A stretch of 64,000 nt of DNA from Palleronia caenipelagi (GTDB lineage Bacteria; Pseudomonadota; Alphaproteobacteria; Rhodobacterales; Rhodobacteraceae): positions 62,001 to 126,000 of the forward strand of contig NZ_VFSV01000006.1 of NCBI RefSeq assembly GCF_007004065.1, given 5' to 3'. The position numbers were made by a program, and so were the translations under genes. Under the pieces are notes generated by a model. The model saw nothing but the letters and a program-made list of their open reading frames with translations. It was not told where the DNA came from and searched no databases. Shown here piece by piece: positions 42,726 to 52,400 of the stretch; positions within the stretch are counted from its first letter, which is position 1; each line of letters begins with the position of its first letter.

Positions 42726-43991
42726 TCAACCGGCGCGATAAGCCGCAGAGCCGCCGACCCAAGTGCCCAGCACACGCCCCTCCATCCGCATCCCGTCAAA
42801 AGGCGTGTTCTTCGATTTCGAGGCCAGGGCAAAGCGGTCGAGCACGAACGGGGCATCGGGATCGAACAGCACCAGATCCCCCGGCGCGCCTTCCGACAGC
42901 CGCCCCCCCGCGAGACCCAGCCGCCGGGCCGGGTTCAGGGACAGGGCCCGCCAGAGCTGCGACAGGCTCAGATGGCCTGCATGGACGAGGCGCATGGCCG
43001 CTGGCAGGAGGGTTTCCAAGCCCACCGCCCCGGAGGCGGCCTCTTCGAACGGCAAGCGCTTCGATTCTTCGTCCTGCGGCGTATGCATGGACGAAATGAC
43101 GTCGATCAGACCACTACCCACCGCCTCGATCACCGCGATGCGATCTTCCTCGGAGCGGAGCGGCGGCTTCACCTTAAAGAAGGTGCGATAGCCCGCCACG
43201 TCGAATTCGTTCAACGTCAGGTGGTGAATGCCCACCCCGGCGGTGATGTCGAGCCCGTTCTTCCGCGCCCGCTCCAGCGAGGGCAGCGCGCGGGCCGTGG
43301 TGATCTGGTCCACATGGTAGCGGGCGCCGGTCATCTCCAGCAGCGACACGTCCCGGTCCAGCCCCATCCGCTCGGCCATGGGCGAAACCGACGGCAAGCC
43401 AGCCAGCGACGCGAACTTGCCCGACGTCGCACAGGCCCCGCGCGACAGGATCGGCTCCTGCACATGGCCCACCACCAGCGCGCCAAGCCCCGCCGCATAG
43501 GTCAGCGCGCGGGACAGGAGCCGGGTGTCAGCCACCACCCGGTCGCAATCGGTGAACGCAGCAGCCCCGGCATCCTGCAAGAAGCCCAGCTCGACCATTT
43601 CCTCGCCCCGGCGGCCCTTGGTGAGCGCGGCCATGGGGACGACTCGGACCACCGAATCGGCCTGCGCGCGGCGGGAGACGAATTCGAGGACTTCGGGCGT
43701 GTCGATGGCGGGATCGGTGTCAGGCCGGGTGACCATGGTCGTCACCCCGCCCCGCGCCGCCGCCAGCCCCGCCGAGCGAAAGCTCTCCTTATGCCGTTCC
43801 CCGGGTTCTGAAACCTTCACCCCCAGATCGACGATCCCCGGCGCGAGACATTTGCCGCCGCAATCTATGGTCTCATCCGGCGCACCAGACAGGGCGGAGA
43901 CGATCACACCGTCCTCGACCGCGAGTTCGCCAAGACGCTCTTCCCCGGCTTCGGGGTCGATGAGGCGGGCGTTCTGGAACAAGAGTTTCAT
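42726..43991 (-). CDS. pyrX: Dihydroorotase-like protein lacking catalytic residues (pseudo-DHOase, PyrX/PyrC')
   Basis: 421 residues of the dihydroorotase/allantoinase amidohydrolase fold. The metal-binding D-x-H-x-H motif is replaced by DLGVKVSEPG (residues 55-64: Gly57 and Lys59 in place of both His). The following MVTRPDTDPAID lacks the usual pattern MPNTxP. Such inactive DHOase-like chains form a dodecamer with aspartate transcarbamoylase PyrB in several bacteria. PyrB is two genes upstream, which supports this role. A catalytic dihydroorotase must then be encoded elsewhere. ATG 43991; the longer frame to 44159 overlaps the neighbour gene. Confidence 0.88.
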   Translation of the reverse strand: MKLLFQNARLIDPEAGEERLGELAVEDGVIVSALSGAPDETIDCGGKCLAPGIVDLGVKVSEPGERHKESFRSAGLAAARGGVTTMVTRPDTDPAIDTPEVLEFVSRRAQADSVVRVVPMAALTKGRRGEEMVELGFLQDAGAAAFTDCDRVVADTRLLSRALTYAAGLGALVVGHVQEPILSRGACATSGKFASLAGLPSVSPMAERMGLDRDVSLLEMTGARYHVDQITTARALPSLERARKNGLDITAGVGIHHLTLNEFDVAGYRTFFKVKPPLRSEEDRIAVIEAVGSGLIDVISSMHTPQDEESKRLPFEEAASGAVGLETLLPAAMRLVHAGHLSLSQLWRALSLNPARRLGLAGGRLSEGAPGDLVLFDPDAPFVLDRFALASKSKNTPFDGMRMEGRVLGTWVGGSAAYRAG

Positions 43992-44013
43992 CGGATCTCC
44001 AAACCAAGAGCCG

Positions 44014-44529
44014 TCACGCGGCCACCAGCCACATGACAAAGGCGACGAACAGCGCCACAGCCAGCGCCGCCATGGCGACAATACCGGACGCGCGCTTGTC
44101 CCGCTTTTTCGGGTCAACAGCCGCAGATGCGGCGGCAGAGCCATGGGCGGAGGCCGCACTGACAGGTTCGCCCGCAGGCTTCCCGGTCACCACAGGGTAG
44201 GAACCCAGAAGGCGCAGCGGCGGTTGCGGGGCCACCGCCGCCTGCACAGCCCGCGGGCGCAGGATCATCACCGCGCCCCGTTCCGCGTTGAGGCGCTCGG
44301 CATCTCCCCGGACCGCATCGCGCACGGCCCCCTCGCCCTCGGTCACGTAAGTGACCAGCCCCAGATCCCCCATGGATTTGGCCTCTATCACATCGACCCG
44401 CGACGGATCGACCTGCGCGACAGAGAGCGCCGCAGCCAGCCGCCCCGCATCAGCAGCCAATCCGGTCGCCTCAGCCATGGGCAGGTCCACAGCGATCACA
44501 TGCAGCATTTCGGATGGGTCGGGTGTCAT
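44014..44529 (-). CDS. Unknown protein with C-terminal membrane anchor, between pyrB and pyrX
   Basis: 171 residues with no recognised domain. Residues 1-95 look like a compact alpha/beta domain (HVIAVDLPMAEATGLAADAG; VDVIEAKSMGDLGLVTYVTEGEGAVRDAV). An Ala/Pro/Gly-rich linker follows, then a basic patch (PKKRDKRASG) and a final helix (about 148-170). Its place inside the pyrB-pyrX operon (18 and 22 bases from its neighbours) suggests a link to pyrimidine synthesis or to membrane localisation of the complex, which is speculation. Confidence 0.75.
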   Translation of the reverse strand: MTPDPSEMLHVIAVDLPMAEATGLAADAGRLAAALSVAQVDPSRVDVIEAKSMGDLGLVTYVTEGEGAVRDAVRGDAERLNAERGAVMILRPRAVQAAVAPQPPLRLLGSYPVVTGKPAGEPVSAASAHGSAAASAAVDPKKRDKRASGIVAMAALAVALFVAFVMWLVAA

Positions 44530-44547
44530 GGCTCTCTCCGTTGACTG

Positions 44548-45489
44548 TCAGGCGGCGCGCCGGTCGCGCAGGTTGCGGGCCAGCAAATCCATGGCGGCCA
44601 TGCGCACGGCCACACCCATCTCCACCTGCTCCTGAATCACCGAACGGTTGATGTCGTCGGCGATGGTGCCATCAATTTCCACCCCGCGATTCATCGGCCC
44701 GGGATGCATGACGATGGCGTCAGGCTTGGCACGCGCCAGCTTTGCCGCGTCGAGGCCGTAACGGTAGTAATACTCGCGCTCGGACGGGATGAAGCCGCCG
44801 GACATGCGCTCTTTCTGGAGCCGGAGCATCATGACAACATCCGCGTCGGCAAGCCCGGTCTCCATGTCGTGGCACACCTCGACGCCCCAGTCCCGCGCAC
44901 CCGAGGGGATCAGCGTCGGCGGCCCCACGAGGCGGATGCGGCTCTCCATCTTGCCCAGCAGCCAGATATTGCTGCGTGCGACCCGGCTATGGGCAATGTC
45001 CCCGCAGATCGCCACGGTCAGCCGGTGCAGGCGGCCTTTCTTGCGGCGGATGGTCAGCGCATCGAGCAAGCCTTGCGTCGGATGCTCATGCCGTCCGTCC
45101 CCCGCATTGATCACGGCGCAATTCACCTTTTCAGCCAGCAGGTTCACCGCGCCCGAATGGGGGTGACGGACGACCAGCAGATCGGGATGCATGGCGTTCA
45201 GGGTCAGGGCGGTGTCGATCAGCGATTCGCCCTTTTTGATCGACGAGGCCTGCATGGCCATGTTCATCACATCCGCCCCGAGACGCTGCCCAGCCAGCTC
45301 GAAACTGGCCTGCGTGCGGGTGGAGTTCTCGAAGAACATATTGACCTGCGTCAGCCCCTCCAGCACCGCCGCGTGCTTTTCCGGGCCCCGGTTCAGCTCG
45401 ACATAGGTGTCAGCCAGATCGAGGAGCGTGGTGATTTCCACCGGGTGCAACGGCTCGATCCCCAAGAGATGCGTCTGGCGAAAAGTCAT
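44548..45489 (-). CDS. pyrB: Aspartate carbamoyltransferase catalytic chain
   Basis: Second step of pyrimidine synthesis: carbamoyl phosphate plus aspartate to carbamoyl aspartate. From ATG 45489 there are 313 residues. Signatures are [16 protein letters not shown] (carbamoyl-phosphate STRT loop), KKGES, the [13 protein letters not shown] segment, and MHPGPMNRG near the end. No regulatory chain pyrI is next to it. The operon continues with an unknown protein and pseudo-DHOase, consistent with a PyrB:PyrX complex. Confidence 0.96.
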   Translation of the reverse strand: MTFRQTHLLGIEPLHPVEITTLLDLADTYVELNRGPEKHAAVLEGLTQVNMFFENSTRTQASFELAGQRLGADVMNMAMQASSIKKGESLIDTALTLNAMHPDLLVVRHPHSGAVNLLAEKVNCAVINAGDGRHEHPTQGLLDALTIRRKKGRLHRLTVAICGDIAHSRVARSNIWLLGKMESRIRLVGPPTLIPSGARDWGVEVCHDMETGLADADVVMMLRLQKERMSGGFIPSEREYYYRYGLDAAKLARAKPDAIVMHPGPMNRGVEIDGTIADDINRSVIQEQVEMGVAVRMAAMDLLARNLRDRRAA

Positions 45490-45583
45490 GGGCAGGCCTC
45501 CGTCCGCGTCGCGCCCGGTATAGGTTTCACCGCCCGGCTCTACAAGGCTGGTGACTGCCCTTCGCAACGGCTAATCTCGCCCT

Positions 45584-46345
45584 GTGGAACCGGATCTCTC
45601 ATATGAAGACGCGCTGGCGGCGCTGGACTGGCAGGTCGAGCTGGGCGTGCTCGATGCGCTCAGCGAAACCCCCATCGACCGGTTCGAACTGGTGGCCGAG
45701 GCCCGCGCCAAGGCGCAGGTCGCAACGCCGGAGCCCGGCACAGCAGAAGTCACCGGCCCCGACCCCGCCGCGCTGGCCCGCGAGATCGCTGAGGCCGCTC
45801 CGGATCTCGATGCCCTGCGCGCCGCCATGGGGGCCTTCGAGCAGTGCGAGCTAAAGCGCGGCGCCCGCAATCTGGTGTTTTCCGACGGCCAGCCCGGCGC
45901 GCCGGTGATGATCGTCGGCGAGGCGCCGGGACGCGACGAGGATTTGCAGGGTAAGCCCTTCGTGGGACGCGCCGGGCAACTCCTCGACCGGATGTTCGCC
46001 GCCATCGGCCTGTCCCGGACCGAGGGCGGTCTCTACATCACCAACGTCCTGCCATGGCGCCCGCCCTCGAATCGCGAGCCGACTCCCGAGGAAATCGCCA
46101 TGATGCGACCCTTCCTGATGCGCCATATCGCGCTGGCGCAGCCGCAGGTACTCGTCATCATGGGCAACGTCTCGGCCTCGGCCCTTCTGGGCAAGCGCGG
46201 CATCCTGAAACTGCGCGGCCACTGGACGGGTGCGGCGGGCCTGCCCGCCCTGCCCATGACCCACCCGGCCTATTTGCTGCGCAATCCGGTGGCCAAGCGC
46301 GAGGCCTGGGCCGATCTCCTGTCGATCCGCGACCGCCTCGGCTAA
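45584..46345 (+). CDS. Uracil-DNA glycosylase, family 4-like without Fe-S ligands
   Basis: 253 residues. Repairs uracil in DNA by base excision. The catalytic region is MIVGEAPGRDEDLQGKPFVGRAGQLLD (GEAPGRDED at 112-120), and the second motif is THPAYLLR with H227. Family 4 enzymes normally carry four cysteines for a 4Fe-4S cluster. Here only C88 (QCELKRGARN) is left; the later position reads ITNVLPWRPPSNR with Trp in place of Cys. The residue set suggests a cluster-free variant. The start is GTG 45584 (MEPDLSYEDALA), divergent from pyrB. Confidence 0.85.
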   Translation: MEPDLSYEDALAALDWQVELGVLDALSETPIDRFELVAEARAKAQVATPEPGTAEVTGPDPAALAREIAEAAPDLDALRAAMGAFEQCELKRGARNLVFSDGQPGAPVMIVGEAPGRDEDLQGKPFVGRAGQLLDRMFAAIGLSRTEGGLYITNVLPWRPPSNREPTPEEIAMMRPFLMRHIALAQPQVLVIMGNVSASALLGKRGILKLRGHWTGAAGLPALPMTHPAYLLRNPVAKREAWADLLSIRDRLG

Positions 46346-46410
46346 GGCCCTTGGATCTCGGGAGGAAACCCCTATCTGGGGGCGAAGATCACCTCTGAAA
46401 GGACCCGCAG

Positions 46411-47229
46411 ATGAGCAGCTACACCCCACCCAAAGTCTGGACATGGGACAGCGAATCGGGCGGCACATGGGCCAAGCTGAACCGCCCAATCGCCGGCGCC
46501 ACCCACGACGCCGAGTTGCCGCGCGGCAAGCATCCCTACCAGCTTCACTCTCTGGCGACCCCCAACGGGCAAAAGGTGACGATCCTCTTTGAAGAGCTGA
46601 TCGAAGCCGGTCACGACGTCCAATACGATGCGTGGTTCATCGACATTTCCGAAGGCGATCAATTCGGCTCGGGCTTCGTCGGGATCAACCCCAACTCGAA
46701 AATCCCCGCCCTTCTGGACCTGACCGGGCCGGAGCCGGTGCGGGTGTTCGAATCCGGCGCGATTCTCATGCATCTGGCCGAACGCTATCAGGCGTTCCTC
46801 GGCGACAACCGTACGGAAATGCTGTCCTGGCTGTTCTGGCTGCACGGCTCCGCGCCCTTCCTCGGCGGAGGCTTCGGCCATTTCTACGCCTACGCGCCCG
46901 AGCCCATGGAGTACCCGATCAACCGCTACGCCATGGAGGTCAAACGCCAGATGGACGTGCTCGACCGTCATCTGGCCGAGAACCGATATCTGGCGGGCGA
47001 GGACTATACGATCGCCGACATGGCGACCTTCCCCTGGTACGGTCGGACCGCGTTCGGCGAAAGCTACGAAGCAGGCGAATTCCTGTCGGTCCACGAATAC
47101 GAGAACGTCCTGCGCTGGGCCAAAGACATCGACGCCCGCCCCGCCGTGCAGCGCGGCAAGCTGGTGAACAACACCAAAGGGCTGCGCGAGCGTCACGCGC
47201 CGGAGGACTTTGCGGCCCTCGACGGCTGA
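46411..47229 (+). CDS. Glutathione S-transferase, YghU-like
   Basis: 272 residues with a thioredoxin-fold N-terminal half and a helical C-terminal half. The opening SSYTPPKVWTWDSESGG, LPRGKHPYQLHSLATPNGQKVTILFEEL, GINPNSKIPALLD and VFESGAILMHLAERY match YghU-type GSTs, which use two glutathione molecules and disulfide-bond reductase chemistry. It has a ribosome site near 46399-46406 (GAAAGGAC). Confidence 0.92.
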   Translation: MSSYTPPKVWTWDSESGGTWAKLNRPIAGATHDAELPRGKHPYQLHSLATPNGQKVTILFEELIEAGHDVQYDAWFIDISEGDQFGSGFVGINPNSKIPALLDLTGPEPVRVFESGAILMHLAERYQAFLGDNRTEMLSWLFWLHGSAPFLGGGFGHFYAYAPEPMEYPINRYAMEVKRQMDVLDRHLAENRYLAGEDYTIADMATFPWYGRTAFGESYEAGEFLSVHEYENVLRWAKDIDARPAVQRGKLVNNTKGLRERHAPEDFAALDG

Positions 47230-47307
47230 TCCCTTGCCAACCGGCGCGCAGTGGCGTCAATCTGAGCGGGCCGTCAAAGGGCGGCCCGTTGACCTGAGAG
47301 GACCCCT

Positions 47308-47850
47308 ATGAGCCGTATCGACGACAGCCGCGACTTCCTGCCCTGCCGGATCGCCGTTCTGACGGTCAGCGACAGCCGCAGTCTGGACGAGGACCGTTCC
47401 GGCGACACGCTGGTGGATCGGCTCACCGATGCCGGTCACCATCTGGCGGCGCGCGAGATTGTCACCGACGAACGGGCCGAAATCGCGGATCAGCTCCGCC
47501 GCTGGTGCGCCGACCCGGAGGTGGACGTGATCCTGACCACGGGAGGCACCGGGCTGACGGGCCGCGATGTCACAGTCGAGGCCCACAGGGATGTCTATGA
47601 GAAGGAAATCGAGGCCTTCGGCACGGTCTTCACCCACGTCTCGCTGGCCAAGATCGGCACCTCCGCCGTCCAGAGCCGGACCTGTGGCGGGGTGGCGCAG
47701 GGCACCTATCTCTTTGCCCTGCCCGGCTCGCCCTCGGCCTGCCGCGATGCGTGGGACGAGATCCTGCGCTGGCAGCTCGATTACCGTCACCGCCCGTGCA
47801 ATTTCGTCGAGATCATGCCCCGGCTCGACGAACACCTGCGGCGCAAGTAA
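47308..47850 (+). CDS. moaB: Molybdenum cofactor biosynthesis protein MoaB
   Basis: 180-residue molybdopterin adenylyltransferase-like protein of the MoaB/MogA fold. It has AVLTVSDSRSLDEDRSGDTL, then VILTTGGTGLTGRDVTVEA (molybdopterin-binding loop) and LFALPGSPSACRDAWDEIL. It stands alone among genes unrelated to molybdenum. A GC-rich hairpin (CGGGCCG 47267-47273 with CGGCCCG 47282-47288) lies just upstream, of unknown purpose. Confidence 0.93.
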   Translation: MSRIDDSRDFLPCRIAVLTVSDSRSLDEDRSGDTLVDRLTDAGHHLAAREIVTDERAEIADQLRRWCADPEVDVILTTGGTGLTGRDVTVEAHRDVYEKEIEAFGTVFTHVSLAKIGTSAVQSRTCGGVAQGTYLFALPGSPSACRDAWDEILRWQLDYRHRPCNFVEIMPRLDEHLRRK

Positions 47851-47946
47851 CCCCGCCCCGCGACCGATGGTCCGCTCACGCAGGCGTGGATTGTTGCGGC
47901 GCCGAACCGGGTTATATCTGACGCAGACAAGGAGGCCCCGCCGCCC

Positions 47947-49413
47947 ATGCGTTTCCTGACCCGTGCCCTGATCGGCCTGTTCCTCGCGTCGCTCACGCTG
48001 GGGCTGCTGGCCACGGGCGGCATCGTGCTGAAATCGGCACTGGATGAGCGCGCCGCGCGGGAGCCCGGCGGCCGTCCGCCCTCGGAACAGGTCTATGCCG
48101 CAGCCGTCCTCACACTCACGCCCGAGACGATCACCCCGGTGCTGGAGACCTTTGGCGAAGTCATCGCCCGCCGTGAACTGGAACTCCGCGCCACCCGGGC
48201 CGGACGGCTCATCGGCATCGGCGAAGGGGTCGGCGAAGGGGCGCAGGTCACGGCGGGGCAGCTTCTGTTCGAACTGGACCCGGCGGATGCGGAAACGGAT
48301 CTGGCGCTGGCGCGGACGGATCTGCGCGACGCGGAAGCCGAGCTGGAGGACGCCGAACGCGCGGTGACGCTGGCCGGCGATGACCTCGCCGCAGCGGAGG
48401 CGCAGGCCGAGTTGCGGGGTCGCGCGCTGGAACGGCAGAAGGACCTGCAACAGCGCGGCGTCGGCACCTCGGCAGCGACCGAGGAGGCAGAGCTGCTGGC
48501 CGCCTCCGCCCGCCAGCAGGTCCTCTCCCGGCGGCAGTCCGAAGCCCTCGCGCTGGCGCGGTTCAACCAGGCCAAAACCGGGCTGGAGCGCCGCCGGATC
48601 GCGCTCCGTGAGGCGGAACGCACCCTCGACGACACCCGCATCACAGCCGCGTTTGACGGTGTGATCTCCGACATGACCGCTACGGAGGGCGGGCTGGTGG
48701 CGCAGAACGAGAGGCTGGCCACCCTGCTCGATCCCGACGCGCTGGAACTGGAATTCCGCGTCGCCACCTCCGATTACGTGCGCCTCATCGACGATCTGGG
48801 CGCCATCGCCGCCGAAACCGCCCTCGTCAGCCTTGAGGTGGGGGGCTACACGCTCAGCTCCCCCGCCACCATCACCCGCCTCGCCGCCGCCGTGACCGCG
48901 GGCGAGAGCGGGCGGCGGCTCTATGCGCGGATCGAGACACCCGAGGGCTTTCTGCCCGGTGATTTCGCCCGGCTCAGCGTCAACGAACCACCCCTCGAAA
49001 ACGTCGTCCGCGTGCCCGCCACCGCCGTGGACAGCGCCGGAACGGTGCTGGTTCTGGGCGAGGAGGACCGGCTGGAGCGCGCGACCGTCGCGGTGCTGCG
49101 GTCGCAGGGCGATGACCTCCTGATCCGCGCACCGGAACTGACCGGGCGCAGCATCGTGGCCGAGCGGGTCCCGCGTCTCGGGCCGGGGATCAAGATCCGT
49201 CCCCTGCGCCAGAGCGCGGCAGGCGACCCCGTGGCCGAGGCGCCCGAGATGCTCGACCTCAGCCCCGAGCGCCGCGCCGAACTGATCGCCATCGTTGAGG
49301 GCAATGCGCGGATGCCCGAGGCGGCCAAGGAGCGGGTCCTCGCACGCCTGAAAAGCGGCGATCAGGTCCCCGCCGGCATGGTGGCGCGCATCGAAGGCGG
49401 ACGGGGCGGATGA
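47947..49413 (+). CDS. RND efflux system periplasmic adaptor (membrane fusion protein)
   Basis: 488 residues. An N-terminal anchor (about 5-30) is followed by a lipoyl-like region (GEVIARRELELRATRAGRLIGIGEG), an alpha-helical hairpin (about 115-205, rich in Glu/Arg/Ala heptads) and beta-barrel parts (GVISDMTATEGGLVAQNERLATL). It pairs with the RND permease, whose ATG overlaps its stop by 4 bases. A TolC-type outer-membrane partner is not in the window. Confidence 0.9.
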   Translation: MRFLTRALIGLFLASLTLGLLATGGIVLKSALDERAAREPGGRPPSEQVYAAAVLTLTPETITPVLETFGEVIARRELELRATRAGRLIGIGEGVGEGAQVTAGQLLFELDPADAETDLALARTDLRDAEAELEDAERAVTLAGDDLAAAEAQAELRGRALERQKDLQQRGVGTSAATEEAELLAASARQQVLSRRQSEALALARFNQAKTGLERRRIALREAERTLDDTRITAAFDGVISDMTATEGGLVAQNERLATLLDPDALELEFRVATSDYVRLIDDLGAIAAETALVSLEVGGYTLSSPATITRLAAAVTAGESGRRLYARIETPEGFLPGDFARLSVNEPPLENVVRVPATAVDSAGTVLVLGEEDRLERATVAVLRSQGDDLLIRAPELTGRSIVAERVPRLGPGIKIRPLRQSAAGDPVAEAPEMLDLSPERRAELIAIVEGNARMPEAAKERVLARLKSGDQVPAGMVARIEGGRGG

Positions 49414-52400
49414 GACCGCTGTCGCCCATCGGCGGGATCCTGTCCTACTTCACCCGCCACGCGACCGCCGCCAATCTCCTGCTGGCAATCATGCTGACGC
49501 TGGGCCTCGTGGCGCTGCCGAAGATGCGGGCGCAGTTTTTCCCCGACATCATCTCCGACGACATCGACATCTCCGTGGGCTGGGACGGCGCCGGGGCCGA
49601 AGCGGTGGACGAAGCGATCCTGTCCGTCCTCGGCCCCGCGCTCCTGACCGTCGAGGGTGTCACCGGATCGTCGTCGCGGGCCAGCGAAGGGCGCGCCAGC
49701 ATCGAGCTGGAATTCGAGCCGGACTGGGACATGGCGCGGGCGTTTTCCGATGTGGAAACCGTGCTGCAAGGCCTCTCCGACCTGCCCGACGCCGCAGAGG
49801 ACCCGGAGGTCTCGCGCAGCAACTGGCGCGACCGGGTGACCGATGTGGTCATCACAGCTCCGCTCGACGTGGCGCAGCTGGGGCGGGTTGCCGACGAATT
49901 CGTGCAGGCCCTGTTTCAGGCCGGGGTGACGCGGACCACCATTCAGGGCATCGCCGCGCCGGAAACGCTGGTCGAAGTGCCCGCGCTGGCGCTCCTGCAA
50001 TATGGCGTCACCATGGCCGAGATCGCCGCCGCCATCGCCGCCGAAGCGGACGCGGCCCCGTCCGGCGATCTGGGCAGCACCGCCCGCATCCGTTCCGGCA
50101 CCGAGCGGCGCAGCCCCGACGAGCTGGCCGGGATCGTTCTGCGCGCCGATGGCGGTGGAGCCCCCCTGACCATCGGGGATGTGGCGGACATCCGGGTGCT
50201 CGGCCCCGACCGGGTGCGCGCCTATTTCGTCGGCGACAACCCGGCTGTGTCGATCCGCGTGGACCGCTCCGATCAGGGTGACGCCATCGCCCTGCAACGC
50301 ACCGTGGAGGACGTCGCCGCGCGGCTGGAGCCTTCCCTGCCCGCCGGGACCAGCATCGACCTGATCCGGGGCCGCGCCGAGTATATCTCGGGCCGTCTGG
50401 AGATCCTGATCGACAACGGCCTCCTGGGTCTCGGTCTGGTGGTGACGCTGCTGTACCTGTTTCTGAACGCCCGCATCGCCTTCTGGGTGGCCGCAGGGAT
50501 CCCCGTGGCCATGACCGCCGCCATCGCGCTCATGTATGCCTTCGGAATCACGCTGAACATGATCTCGCTGTTCGCGCTGATCATTACGCTCGGCATCGTG
50601 GTCGATGACGCCATCGTGGTAGGCGAACACGCCGATTTCCGTGCCCGGCGGCTGGGCGAAGATCCCACCACCGCCGCCGAAACCGCCGCCCGCCGCATGT
50701 TCGCGCCGGTGTTTTCGGCCACCATCACCACCGTCATCGCCTTCTTCGGACTGACCGCCATCGGCGGGGTGTTCGGCACGCTGATCGCGGATATCCCGTT
50801 CACTGTGATCGTGGTGCTGCTGGCGAGCCTCGTGGAGTGCTTCCTGATCCTGCCCAACCACATGCGCCACGCGCTGGTGCACACGGCCAGGGAACACTGG
50901 TACGACGCGCCCTCCCGCGCCGTGAACCGGGGCTTCCGGTGGCTGCGCGAGCGCGCCTTCCGCCCCCTGATGCGCGTCGTCTGTGTGGCGCGCTATCCTG
51001 TGCTCGCGGGCGTGGTCGTTCTCCTCCTGTCGCAGATCGCGCTGTTTCTGTCGGGGGACGTGCAGTGGCGGTTCTTCAACGCGCCGGAGCGCAGCTCCGT
51101 CACCGGCAATTTCGCCATGCGCAGCGGTGCCACCCGCGACGACACCATGGAGCAGCTCCGCCTGATCCAGACCGCCCTCACCGAGATCGGCGCGGAATAT
51201 GCCGAAGAACACGGCGCCAACCCCATCGCCTATGCGCTGGCCGAGCTGGGCGGCAATACAGGGCGCGGGCTGTCCGGCGCCGATAATATCGACCCCGACC
51301 TCCTGGGCGCCATCTCCATCGAGCTGATCGACCCCGACCTGCGCCCCTATTCCAGCTTTGCCTTCGTGGGCGACCTTCAGGACCGCGTTGCCCGCCATCC
51401 CCGCCTGCAAGAGCTGAGCTTCCGCGGCTGGCGCTCCGGTCCCGGCGGCAGCGCCATCGACATCCGCCTGTCGGGCGCGGAAACCCGCATTCTGAAGGAC
51501 GCCGCCGAAACGCTCAAATCCGAGATCAGTGCCTTTGGCGAGGTATCCGGCGTCGAGGACAGCCTCTCCTATGACAAGCAGGAATTCGTCCTCGAACTGA
51601 CCCCGCGGGGCGAGGCGCTGGGCTTTACCATCGACGAGATCGGACGGCTCCTGCGCGACTGGCTCTCGGGGATCGAGGCCGCCACCTATCCCGAGGGCAA
51701 CCGCTCCGCCACGATCCGCGTCATCGCCCCCGAAGACGAGGTGACCGCCGACTTCCTCAGCCGTGCCATCCTGCCCACCGAAGACGGCAAATTCGCCCCG
51801 CTCGCCGATCTGGTGGAGATCACGGTTCTGGACGGCTTCTCCACCGTGCAGCGCGAGGACGGGCTACGGGTGGTCACGGTGATCGGCGATCTGGACAGCT
51901 CCGACGCCGCCCGCGCTGCTGACATCACCACGCAGATCGCCGAAGAGATCCTGCCCCGCCTTTCAGAGACCTACGGCGTCACCACCGAAATGGCGGGACT
52001 GAACGCCGAGGAGAAAGCCTTCCTCAACGACGCCCTGATCGGGTTCCTCCTGTGCCTGCTCGGGATTTACCTGACCCTGGCGTGGATCTTCGCAAGCTGG
52101 ACCCGGCCCGCCGTGGTGATGGCCGTGATTCCCTTCGGCCTCATCGGGGCGATCTGGGGCCATTTCATCTGGGACGTACCCCTGTCCATGTTCTCGGTCG
52201 TGGGCCTGATCGGCATGACGGGAATCATCATCAACGATTCGATCGTTCTCGTCACCACAGTGGACGAATACGCCGAAGCGCGCGGCATCCGCCCGGCAAT
52301 CATCGACGCCGCCTGCGACCGCTTGCGCCCGGTGCTCCTGACCACGCTGACCACGGTGCTGGGCCTCGCGCCGCTGCTTTATGAACAATCGAGTCAGGCG

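Noticed and set aside
47267-47288. Rho-independent terminator before moaB
   Set aside because: The GC-rich stem has no U tract; left as an unexplained hairpin.
49362-51410. Long open frame (682 codons) on the minus strand opposite the RND permease
   Set aside because: It is a shadow of the high-GC coding strand; residues are low-complexity with many His, Gln, Asp and Arg, and it has no recognisable motif.
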